The notes under the pieces: generated by a model
The model's database searches: none
Seen by the model: only the letters and a program-made list of their open reading frames with translations
What the model was told of the DNA's origin: nothing
Translations under genes and position numbers: made by a program
Part shown: positions 6,620 through 11,392 of the stretch, one piece after another
Position numbering within the stretch: the first letter of the stretch is position 1
Layout of the letters: each line of letters opens with the position of its first letter
Assembly (NCBI GenBank): GCA_937906915.1
Contig: CALCUU010000197.1
Span: 1-11,392 of the forward strand
DNA: 11,392 nucleotides
Source: an uncultured Phascolarctobacterium sp.
GTDB taxonomy: Bacteria > Bacillota > Negativicutes > Acidaminococcales > Acidaminococcaceae
Direction: 5' to 3'

Positions 6620-8146
6620 TTGTCTACTCAAGAAAGAATTGAGAAAATGCTCAAAAAAGCCGAAGTTATCATTGCTGCTGGCGGCGAAAAACGCGTTGCT
6701 AAACAACATGAATCCGGCAAAATGACTGCACGTGAAAGAATCGCGGCTCTCCTCGACGAAGGCTCCTTCGTAGAATTGGACCGTTTCGTTCGTCATCGTT
6801 GCACCAACTTCGGTCAAGAAAAGAAAGAACTTCCGGGTGAAGGCGTAACCACCGGTTACGGCACTGTTGATGGTCGTCTTGTTTATGTATTTGCACAAGA
6901 CTTCACCGTAGAAGGCGGCTCCCTCGGCGAAATGCACGCAGCTAAAATCGTTAAAGTTCAACGTTTGGCTATGAAAATGGGTGCTCCGCTCGTAGGTCTG
7001 AATGACTCCGGCGGCGCTCGTATTCAAGAAGCTATCGACGCATTGGCTGGCTATGGCAAAATCTTCTTTGAAAACACCATCGCTTCCGGCGTTGTACCGC
7101 AAATCTCCGCAATCATGGGTCCCTCCGCAGGCGGCGCTGTATACAGCCCGGCTCTGACCGACTTCATCTACATGGTAAAAAACACTTCCAAAATGTTTAT
7201 TACCGGCCCTGCAGTAGTTAAATCCGTAACTGGCGAAGACGTTACCCAAGAACAATTGGGCGGCGCTATGACCCACAACTCCACTTCCGGTGTTGCTCAC
7301 TTCGCAGCTGAAAACGACGAAGACTGCTTGCAACAAATCCGTTACCTGCTCTCCTTCCTGCCTTCCAACAACATGGAATGCGCTCCGATCGTAGAAACTG
7401 GTGACGACCCGATGCGTATCGAAGAAAGCTTGAACACCTTGTTGCCTGACAACTCCAACCAAGCTTACGATATGTACACCGTTATCAAAGCTATCGTTGA
7501 CAACGGCGAATACTATGAATCTCAAAAATATTGGGCAACCAATATCATTACCTGCTTCGCTCGTATGGACGGCAAAACCGTAGGTATCATCGCTAACCAA
7601 CCGAAAGTTATGGCTGGCTGCCTCGATATCAACGCTTCTGACAAATCTTCCCGTTTCATCCGTTTCTGCGACGCTTTCAACATTCCTCTGTTGAACTTGG
7701 TAGACGTTCCTGGCTTCCTGCCCGGCTGCAACCAAGAATACGGCGGCATCATCCGTCACGGCGCAAAAATGCTGTATGCTTACTCTGAAGCAACCGTTCC
7801 CAAAATCACTTTGGTTACCCGTAAAGCTTACGGCGGTTCCTACTTGGCAATGTGCTCCCAAGACTTGGGCGCTGACCAAGTAATCGCTTGGCCGACTGCA
7901 GAAATCGCAGTTATGGGTCCTGCAGGCGCTGCTAACATCATCTTCAAAAACGATCCTGATGTTGCTGCTAAAACTGCTGAGTACATCGACAACTTTGCTA
8001 CTCCGTATCAAGCTGCTATGCGCGGTATGGTTGACATGGTTATCGAACCGAAAAACTCTCGTCCCACCATCATCAACGCTTTGCAAATGCTCGAATCCAA
8101 ACGTGAAACCCGTCCGGCTAAACGCCACGGCAACATTCCTCTGTAA
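6620..8146 (+). CDS. mmdA: Methylmalonyl-CoA decarboxylase, alpha subunit (carboxyltransferase)
   Basis: The 508-residue protein has the two crotonase-like halves of acyl-CoA carboxyltransferases. It takes the carboxyl group from (S)-methylmalonyl-CoA and passes it to biotin on the gamma subunit. Visible motifs are PGEGVTTGYG (72-81), SGGARIQEA (130-138) and GPSAGGAVYSPAL (167-179) in the N-half; GFLPG (365-369), RKAYGGSYLAM (401-411) and GPAGAANI (433-440) lie in the C-half. The end KRHGNIPL and much of the rest closely resemble Veillonella MmdA as I remember it. The start is TTG at 6620, behind GGAGGTG (6606-6612); ATG codons at 6601 and 6604 are unsuitable (6601 runs in frame to TAA at 6613). 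The alternative, a propionyl-CoA carboxylase beta chain, is disfavoured by the delta, gamma and beta pump genes downstream. Confidence 0.95.
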   Translation: MSTQERIEKMLKKAEVIIAAGGEKRVAKQHESGKMTARERIAALLDEGSFVELDRFVRHRCTNFGQEKKELPGEGVTTGYGTVDGRLVYVFAQDFTVEGGSLGEMHAAKIVKVQRLAMKMGAPLVGLNDSGGARIQEAIDALAGYGKIFFENTIASGVVPQISAIMGPSAGGAVYSPALTDFIYMVKNTSKMFITGPAVVKSVTGEDVTQEQLGGAMTHNSTSGVAHFAAENDEDCLQQIRYLLSFLPSNNMECAPIVETGDDPMRIEESLNTLLPDNSNQAYDMYTVIKAIVDNGEYYESQKYWATNIITCFARMDGKTVGIIANQPKVMAGCLDINASDKSSRFIRFCDAFNIPLLNLVDVPGFLPGCNQEYGGIIRHGAKMLYAYSEATVPKITLVTRKAYGGSYLAMCSQDLGADQVIAWPTAEIAVMGPAGAANIIFKNDPDVAAKTAEYIDNFATPYQAAMRGMVDMVIEPKNSRPTIINALQMLESKRETRPAKRHGNIPL

Positions 8147-8202
8147 TTCGTTGCAACAAGTTGCTTAGTGCTTAATATTTAAGAAAAGATGAGGTGAAAT
8201 AA

Positions 8203-8556
8203 ATGGGTCCCGTTACCACTAACCCTTGGTTGATTGCTCTTATCAACATGACCATCGTATTCGGCGTATTGATCGCTTTGGGCGTTATGATGAGCCTTCT
8301 CCAAGTAATCGATCCCACTAAAAAAAAAGCTGATGCTCCCAAAGTAGCTCCGGCTCCGGCAGCAGCTCCCGCTGCAGCTCCGGCAGCAGCTCCTGCAGCT
8401 TCCAACAACGATGAAATCATCGCTGTTATCGCAGCAGCAGTAGCAGCTCTTGGTTGCTCCGCTGACGACATCGCTTATGTTCGTCGTCTCCCGAACACTG
8501 GTTGGACCAACGCAGCTATCGTTGAAGCTAACACTGTTCGTAAAGAATGCTTCTAA
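8203..8556 (+). CDS. mmdD: Methylmalonyl-CoA decarboxylase, delta subunit (membrane anchor/assembly)
   Basis: The 117-residue OadG/MmdD-type protein has one N-terminal membrane helix (about residues 9-34), a KKK basic stop at 40-42 on the cytoplasmic side, an Ala/Pro-rich flexible linker (about 44-67), and a C-terminal domain (about 68-117, ending near GWTNAAIVEANTVRKECF). In this family the helix packs with the beta subunit, and the C-terminal region docks the carboxyltransferase and biotin subunits, so the protein holds the complex together. It starts 56 bases after mmdA behind GAGGTGA. The N-terminal 43 residues are nearly identical to a separate mini-protein encoded at 10751-10882. No mmdE-like epsilon gene fits in the 60 bases before mmdC. 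Confidence 0.9.
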   Translation: MGPVTTNPWLIALINMTIVFGVLIALGVMMSLLQVIDPTKKKADAPKVAPAPAAAPAAAPAAAPAASNNDEIIAVIAAAVAALGCSADDIAYVRRLPNTGWTNAAIVEANTVRKECF

Positions 8557-8616
8557 TTTAGCATTATAAAATTAATCTATTTATTTAAATACGAGATTTA
8601 AGGAGGATTCATTTCC

Positions 8617-9015
8617 ATGAAAAATTACACTATCACCGTTAATGGTACCGCTTATGAAGTATGTGTAGAAGAAGCTGGCGCAGTTGCTGCTGCTCCGAAA
8701 GCTGCTCCTGCTCCGAAAGCTGCTCCCGCTCCGGCTGCTGCTCCCGCTCCGAAAGCTGCTCCGGCTCCGGCTCCGGCTGCTGCTCCCGCTCCGGTTGCTG
8801 CTGGCGCTACCACCGTATCCGCTCCGATGCCTGGTAAAGTATTGTCCGTAAACGTTAAAGTTGGCGACGCAGTTAAAGCTGGCGACGTTCTCATGATCCT
8901 CGAAGCTATGAAAATGCAAAACGAAATCATGGCTCCGGCTGACGGCACCATTTCCGACGTTCGCGTATCCGCTAACCAAACCGTTTCCACCGGCGACGTT
9001 ATGATCGTTCTCTAA
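8617..9015 (+). CDS. mmdC: Methylmalonyl-CoA decarboxylase, gamma subunit (biotin carrier)
   Basis: The 132-residue biotin carboxyl carrier protein has a short N-terminal domain (1-21), a long Ala/Pro/Lys linker (about 22-62), and a C-terminal biotinyl domain (about 65-132). The attachment motif is EAMKM (96-100), so K99 carries biotin, 33 residues before the C-terminus, close to the usual distance. PMPGKV (69-74) and the second hammerhead half GTISDVRV are in place. The carrier shuttles the carboxyl group from the alpha active site to the membrane beta subunit. It follows mmdD by 60 bases with a strong AAGGAGG site. The linker DNA is made of near-repeats of Ala-Pro codons (GCTGCTCC-type units), a likely spot for slippage length variation. 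Confidence 0.95.
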   Translation: MKNYTITVNGTAYEVCVEEAGAVAAAPKAAPAPKAAPAPAAAPAPKAAPAPAPAAAPAPVAAGATTVSAPMPGKVLSVNVKVGDAVKAGDVLMILEAMKMQNEIMAPADGTISDVRVSANQTVSTGDVMIVL

Positions 9016-9070
9016 TTTTTAGTTATAGTTCGCAGTTTAACTAGAAATTATTAAAACTAAAAATCCAATT

Positions 9071-9117
9071 GGAAGGGCTCCTTCGCAAGAGCCCTTCCCA
9101 AATTGAAAATTGGGAGG
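9071..9117 (+). other. Hairpin before mmdB that may compete with a Shine-Dalgarno-masking fold
   Basis: GGAAGGGCTC (9071-9080), loop CTTCGCAA, GAGCCCTTCC (9089-9098) is a perfect 10-bp stem with no T-run after it. The adjoining CCCAA (9097-9101) can pair with TTGGG (9110-9114), which overlaps the mmdB Shine-Dalgarno GGGAGG (9112-9117). The two folds share bases 9097-9098, so they compete. This could set the ratio of membrane subunit to soluble subunits, or the first hairpin may simply stabilise upstream mRNA. Confidence 0.5.
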
Positions 9118-9124
9118 ATATTAA

Positions 9125-10255
9125 ATGGAAGCTTTTCTCGTTGCTTTAGCATCTGTTTGGGCTGACTCCGGTTTCTCCGCTTTGACTGGCGGCCATGTTA
9201 TCATGATTTGCGTAGGTCTTATTCTTCTTTACATGGCAATTGGCAAAGGTTTCGAACCCCTGCTGCTCTCTCCGATCGCATTCGGTTGCATTCTCGCAAA
9301 CATTCCTAAAAACGGCTTTGACGCTCCTGGCGTAATGTCCGTTATCGCTTATGGTATTCACCACGAAGTATTCCCGCCGTTGATTTTCTTGGGCGTAGGC
9401 GCAATGACCGACTTTGGTCCGTTGATTGCTAACCCCAAAACTTTGCTCCTCGGTGCTGCTGCTCAAGGCGGCGTATTCGTAGCATTGCTCGGCGCTATGC
9501 TCCTTGGCTTTAACGTACAAGAAGCTGCTGCTATCGGTATCATCGGTGGCGCTGACGGCCCGACTTCCATTTACTTGGCTGCTAAAATGGCTCCCCAACT
9601 GTTGGGCGCTATCGCAGTAGCTGCTTATTCCTACATGTCTTTGGTTCCGCTGATTCAACCGCCTATCATGATGCTCTGCACCACCGCGGCTGACCGCAAA
9701 ATCGTGATGAAACAATTGCGTCCGGTTTCCAAATTCGAAAAAATCACTTTCCCCATCATGTGCACCATCATCATCTCCTTGCTGTTGCCTTCCGTAACCG
9801 CATTGATTGGTATGTTGATGCTCGGTAACTTGTTCAAAGAAGCTGGCTGCTTGGATCGTCTGTCCGACACCGCACAAAACGCTTTGATGAACATCGTAAC
9901 CATCATGCTTGCTACCGGTACTGGTTGCACCATGTCCGCAGAATCCTTCTTGAACTATCAAACCATCCTGATCATTTGCTTGGGCTTGGTAGCATTCATC
10001 GCTGGTACTGCTATGGGCGCTCTCTTCGGTACCCTCATGTGCAAACTCGACGGTGGTCAAACCAACCCGTTGATCGGTTCCGCAGGTGTATCCGCAGTTC
10101 CGATGGCAGCACGTGTATCCCAAAAAGTTGGTCAACAATGCAACCCTGCTAACTTCCTGCTCATGCACGCTATGGGCCCCAACGTTGCAGGCGTAATCGG
10201 TACTGCAGTAGCTGCAGGTACCATGTTGGCTATGATTGGCCCCGTTGCTAAATAA
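9125..10255 (+). CDS. mmdB: Methylmalonyl-CoA decarboxylase, beta subunit (Na+ pump)
   Basis: The 376-residue polytopic inner-membrane protein of the OadB/MmdB/GcdB family accepts carboxybiotin, releases CO2 and exports Na+. Key residues are in place: D144 in GGADGPT (141-147) corresponds to the essential D203 of Klebsiella OadB. N314 (TNPLIG) and S323 (GVSAVPMAARV) keep the same 9-residue spacing as N373 and S382 there. The end shows HAMGPNVAGVIG (348-359). The start ATG follows GGGAGG by 7 bases. Codon bias is strong. It is the last gene of the main cluster, followed by two terminators. A second copy begins at 11107. The substrate specificity of the pump lies with the alpha subunit, so the family name comes from context. 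Confidence 0.95.
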   Translation: MEAFLVALASVWADSGFSALTGGHVIMICVGLILLYMAIGKGFEPLLLSPIAFGCILANIPKNGFDAPGVMSVIAYGIHHEVFPPLIFLGVGAMTDFGPLIANPKTLLLGAAAQGGVFVALLGAMLLGFNVQEAAAIGIIGGADGPTSIYLAAKMAPQLLGAIAVAAYSYMSLVPLIQPPIMMLCTTAADRKIVMKQLRPVSKFEKITFPIMCTIIISLLLPSVTALIGMLMLGNLFKEAGCLDRLSDTAQNALMNIVTIMLATGTGCTMSAESFLNYQTILIICLGLVAFIAGTAMGALFGTLMCKLDGGQTNPLIGSAGVSAVPMAARVSQKVGQQCNPANFLLMHAMGPNVAGVIGTAVAAGTMLAMIGPVAK

Positions 10256-10303
10256 TTAAAATTTTAGCAAAAACAAATTAAAATTCTAAACTCCCCAAAA
10301 AAT

Positions 10304-10335
10304 AAAGGCTCTGCAATTTTGCAGAGCCTTTTTTT
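10304..10335 (+). terminator. Strong Rho-independent terminator of the main operon
   Basis: AAAGGCTCTGCAA (10304-10316) pairs perfectly with TTGCAGAGCCTTT (10319-10331), followed by a T-run to 10335. It lies 48 bases after the mmdB stop codon and is a textbook terminator. Confidence 0.92.
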
Positions 10336-10371
10336 GATGAGATTAAGGAGTTAGAAAGAAAAGGGCAAAAA

Positions 10372-10404
10372 AAATAACCAGTTCGCAGCTGGTTATTTCT
10401 TTTT
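10372..10404 (+). terminator. Second terminator, probably bidirectional
   Basis: AAATAACCAG (10372-10381), loop TTCGCAG, CTGGTTATTT (10389-10398), then CTTTTT. An A-run before the stem gives a T-run on the minus strand. It backs up the first terminator and may also stop antisense transcription. Confidence 0.75.
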
Positions 10405-10406
10405 GT

Positions 10407-10436
10407 GCTAAAGACCAAGTTCGCAATGCCTTTAGC
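10407..10436. repeat. Third hairpin in the spacer
   Basis: GCTAAAG (10407-10413) and CTTTAGC (10430-10436) flank a 16-base loop containing GTTCGCA. A short T-run (10438-10440 onward) follows. It may be a weak terminator or a remnant of a duplicated hairpin. Confidence 0.4.
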
Positions 10437-10461
10437 GTTTTCTCCCAACTAACAATGTTCG

Positions 10462-10562
10462 CAAATTGAAAATTGAGAGGATATTAAATGGTTGCTTCAC
10501 TTAGGTATTTTAGCAGATTGCTCGATGAAAACTGTTGCAACGGTCACGGAATTTTATATTGA
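10462..10562 (+). pseudogene. Stray copy of the mmdB leader and start codon, with a 24-codon frame
   Basis: Bases 10462-10491 match 9099-9128 (the end of the mmdB leader, Shine-Dalgarno and ATGG) at 29 of 30 positions. Past the ATG at 10488 the frame gives only 24 codons (MVASLRYFSRLLDENC...) to TGA at 10562 and does not resemble MmdB beyond perhaps GTTGCTT. The Shine-Dalgarno is GAGAGG instead of GGGAGG. The simplest reading is a remnant of a duplication or recombination that also produced the second mmdB. Translation of the short frame is possible but without evidence of function. Confidence 0.6.
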
Positions 10563-10653
10563 AAATAAATTTAAAATAACGAAAGTAATTAAAAACAATA
10601 AAGTAATTAAAGTAATTAAACGGTGTAAAAACATTGTGACATTGGCAACAGTT
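10530..10653. mobile_element. Possible 124-bp MITE-like element with terminal inverted repeats
   Basis: The left end AACTGTTGCAACGGTCAC (10530-10547) matches the inverted right end (10636-10653, reverse complement AACTGTTGCCAATGTCAC) at 15 of 18 positions, including a perfect outer 9. The interior is very AT-rich and has no gene. No clear target-site duplication is visible, so this is a candidate only; chance similarity in AT-rich DNA is not excluded. Confidence 0.3.
10582..10620. repeat. Direct repeats of AAAGTAATTAAA
   Basis: AAAGTAATTAA starts at 10582, 10600 and 10609, the last two overlapping at a 9-base period. The core AAGTAATTA recurs at 10692-10700 in the centre of the palindrome downstream. 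The array precedes the candidate promoter of the mini-delta gene and could be a set of protein-binding sites or simple AT-rich slippage. Confidence 0.55.
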
Positions 10654-10670
10654 AGTTAAAAAAATAAATT
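10642..10670 (+). promoter_or_regulatory. Candidate promoter for the second pump locus
   Basis: TTGGCA (10642-10647), a 17-base spacer, then TAAATT (10665-10670). Each hexamer has only a partial match. It would start transcription just before the 28-bp palindrome and about 75 bases before the mini-delta gene. The two terminators upstream make an independent promoter likely somewhere here. Confidence 0.35.
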
Positions 10671-10683
10671 TTATACTTATGTA

Positions 10684-10711
10684 AGTAACATAAGTAATTA
10701 CTTATGTTACT
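10684..10711. promoter_or_regulatory. Perfect 28-bp palindrome, likely operator
   Basis: AGTAACATAAGTAA (10684-10697) is followed directly by its exact reverse complement. A partial copy, ACTTATG, sits just upstream at 10675-10681, so the half-site occurs three times. The position, 40 bases before the mini-delta start and just after a promoter candidate, suits a dimeric repressor site. The stem could also form in RNA, but no T-run follows. Confidence 0.55.
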
Positions 10712-10750
10712 AAAATCCCCGTCTCGTATTTTTAGAAAGAGGTGATAGTG

Positions 10751-10882
10751 ATGGGACCCGTTACCACTAACCCTTGGTTGATTGCTCTTATCAATATGAC
10801 CATCGTATTTGGTGTATTGATTGCTTTGGGTGTAATGATGAGTCTGCTGCAAGTAGTAGACCCGACCAAGAAAAAAGCTTAG
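10751..10882 (+). CDS. Mini-delta: anchor-only paralog of the decarboxylase delta subunit
   Basis: This 43-residue frame begins MGPVTTNPWLIALINMTI and stops right after DPTKKKA. It equals residues 1-43 of the full delta subunit at 8203 except for I36V. It keeps the single membrane helix and basic stop but lacks the Ala/Pro linker and the C-terminal docking domain. At DNA level 14 codons differ silently and only one changes the residue, which points to selection on the protein rather than decay. A ribosome binding site (AGAGGTGA) precedes the ATG by about 7 bases. It sits 224 bases before a second beta-subunit gene. The likely role is to hold or stabilise that beta subunit in the membrane. A recently truncated pseudogene is the alternative, but the substitution pattern argues against it. 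Confidence 0.75.
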   Translation: MGPVTTNPWLIALINMTIVFGVLIALGVMMSLLQVVDPTKKKA

Positions 10883-11106
10883 GTTTATAAGCAGCTTGCT
10901 GCTTTAAGCTATCTTGTCTAAGAAAAGTTTAGTCTAAAATTAAGTAACTGTTGTGCTGATTGCGAAGGGGAGACATGATGTACCATAGTTTTTGTTTTAG
11001 AAAAGCTTTTGAAGATGAGATATTTTATTTATTTCGTCGCCTTTGGCGATGCGCATTCATTATTCATACTAAAGTCCCGAAAGGGAAATAAGGAGGAAAT
11101 TTATCC
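10883..11106 (+). other. Spacer/leader between mini-delta and the second beta gene
   Basis: A hairpin AAGCAG CTTG CTGCTT (10889-10904) with only a short T-run lies right after the mini-delta stop and might weaken readthrough. Small stems TCGCC/GGCGA (11037-11049) and TCCC-GAAA-GGGA (11075-11086, a GNRA-type loop) lie before the Shine-Dalgarno AAGGAGG of the next gene. The spacer is unrelated to the 109 bases before the first mmdB, so the second gene has its own leader. Confidence 0.4.
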
Positions 11107-11392
11107 ATGTTTGAGGCTTTTATCGTAGCTTTAGCATCTGTATGGAATGACTCCGGCTTCTCCGCTTTGACTGGCGGTCATGTTATCATGATTGTTGTAG
11201 GCCTGGTTCTTCTTTACATGGCAATTGGCAAAGGTTTCGAACCCTTGCTGCTCTCTCCGATTGCATTCGGTTGCATTCTCGCAAACATTCCTAAAAACGG
11301 CTTCGAAGCTCCTGGCGTAATGTCCGTAATTATGTATGGCATTCACCACGAAGTATTCCCACCGCTGATCTTCTTGGGCGTAGGCGCAATGA
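11107..11392 (+). CDS. Second decarboxylase beta subunit (Na+ pump), partial
   Basis: The frame starts at ATG 11107 behind AAGGAGG and is open to the window edge (95 complete codons). Against the first 94 residues of the MmdB at 9125 it shows one inserted residue (F2) and six substitutions (L to I, A to N, C to V, I to V, D to E, A to M). The conserved KGFEPLLLSPIAFGC and GIHHEVFPPLIFLGVGAM stretches are kept. The catalytic GGADGPT region lies beyond the window. Codon bias is as strong as in the first copy, suggesting real expression. It could be a second beta for the same decarboxylase, or serve another biotin-dependent decarboxylase such as a glutaconyl-CoA or oxaloacetate enzyme encoded elsewhere. 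Confidence 0.9.
   Translation, partial: MFEAFIVALASVWNDSGFSALTGGHVIMIVVGLVLLYMAIGKGFEPLLLSPIAFGCILANIPKNGFEAPGVMSVIMYGIHHEVFPPLIFLGVGAM

Larger units (their letters stand above)
10256..10750. other. AT-rich spacer between the main cluster and the second pump locus
   Basis: About 495 bases hold two strong terminators, a third hairpin, a stray copy of the mmdB leader, a possible short inverted-repeat element, direct repeats and a 28-bp palindrome, each listed separately. No full-length protein gene is visible. The right half is markedly more AT-rich than the enzyme genes, as if it had accumulated insertions and duplications. Confidence 0.6.

Noticed and set aside
6536..8128. 530-codon antisense frame opposite mmdA
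   Set aside because: Shadow of mmdA, low-complexity composition and no family resemblance.
9146..10168. Antisense frame opposite mmdB, echoed at 11131-11349 opposite the second copy
   Set aside because: Its repetition only reflects the duplication of the beta gene on the plus strand.

Overview
The window looks like a genome segment from an anaerobic, propionate-forming member of the Negativicutes. A succinate-fermenting relative of Phascolarctobacterium, Acidaminococcus or Veillonella fits best. This rests on gene content: a complete set for succinate to propionate through succinyl-CoA and methylmalonyl-CoA, ending in a biotin-dependent, sodium-pumping methylmalonyl-CoA decarboxylase of the Veillonella type. 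The split two-subunit B12 mutase and AT-rich spacers also fit. The genus is an inference; no marker gene is present.

Layout. Positions 1-282 hold the N-terminal part of an XRE-type regulator on the minus strand, cut by the window edge. Positions 283-1190 contain no convincing protein gene but are rich in structure: a near-perfect homopurine mirror repeat, a terminator-like hairpin, an extended -10 promoter and a leader of about 230 bases. The main plus-strand cluster follows: CoA transferase, split methylmalonyl-CoA mutase (two genes), MeaB GTPase, methylmalonyl-CoA epimerase, and decarboxylase subunits alpha, delta, gamma (biotin carrier) and beta. It ends in two strong terminators near 10304-10404. 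An AT-rich 0.5 kb spacer then holds a stray copy of the beta-gene leader, a possible short inverted-repeat element, direct repeats and a perfect 28-bp palindrome. Last comes a second, reduced pump locus: a 43-residue mini-delta that keeps only the membrane anchor, and a second beta gene that runs off the window.

How the genes work together. The CoA transferase moves CoA from propionyl-CoA to succinate. The mutase converts succinyl-CoA to (R)-methylmalonyl-CoA, with MeaB protecting or reloading its B12. The epimerase makes the (S) isomer. The decarboxylase then gives propionyl-CoA and CO2 and exports Na+. No ATP is spent, so the sodium gradient is the energy yield. Most of these genes have very strong codon bias, as expected for abundant enzymes; meaB is clearly less biased.

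The most notable features are the anchor-only mini-delta paired with a second beta subunit without alpha or gamma alongside, the homopurine mirror repeat at 616-693, and perfect non-terminator hairpins between cistrons that may tune relative expression.
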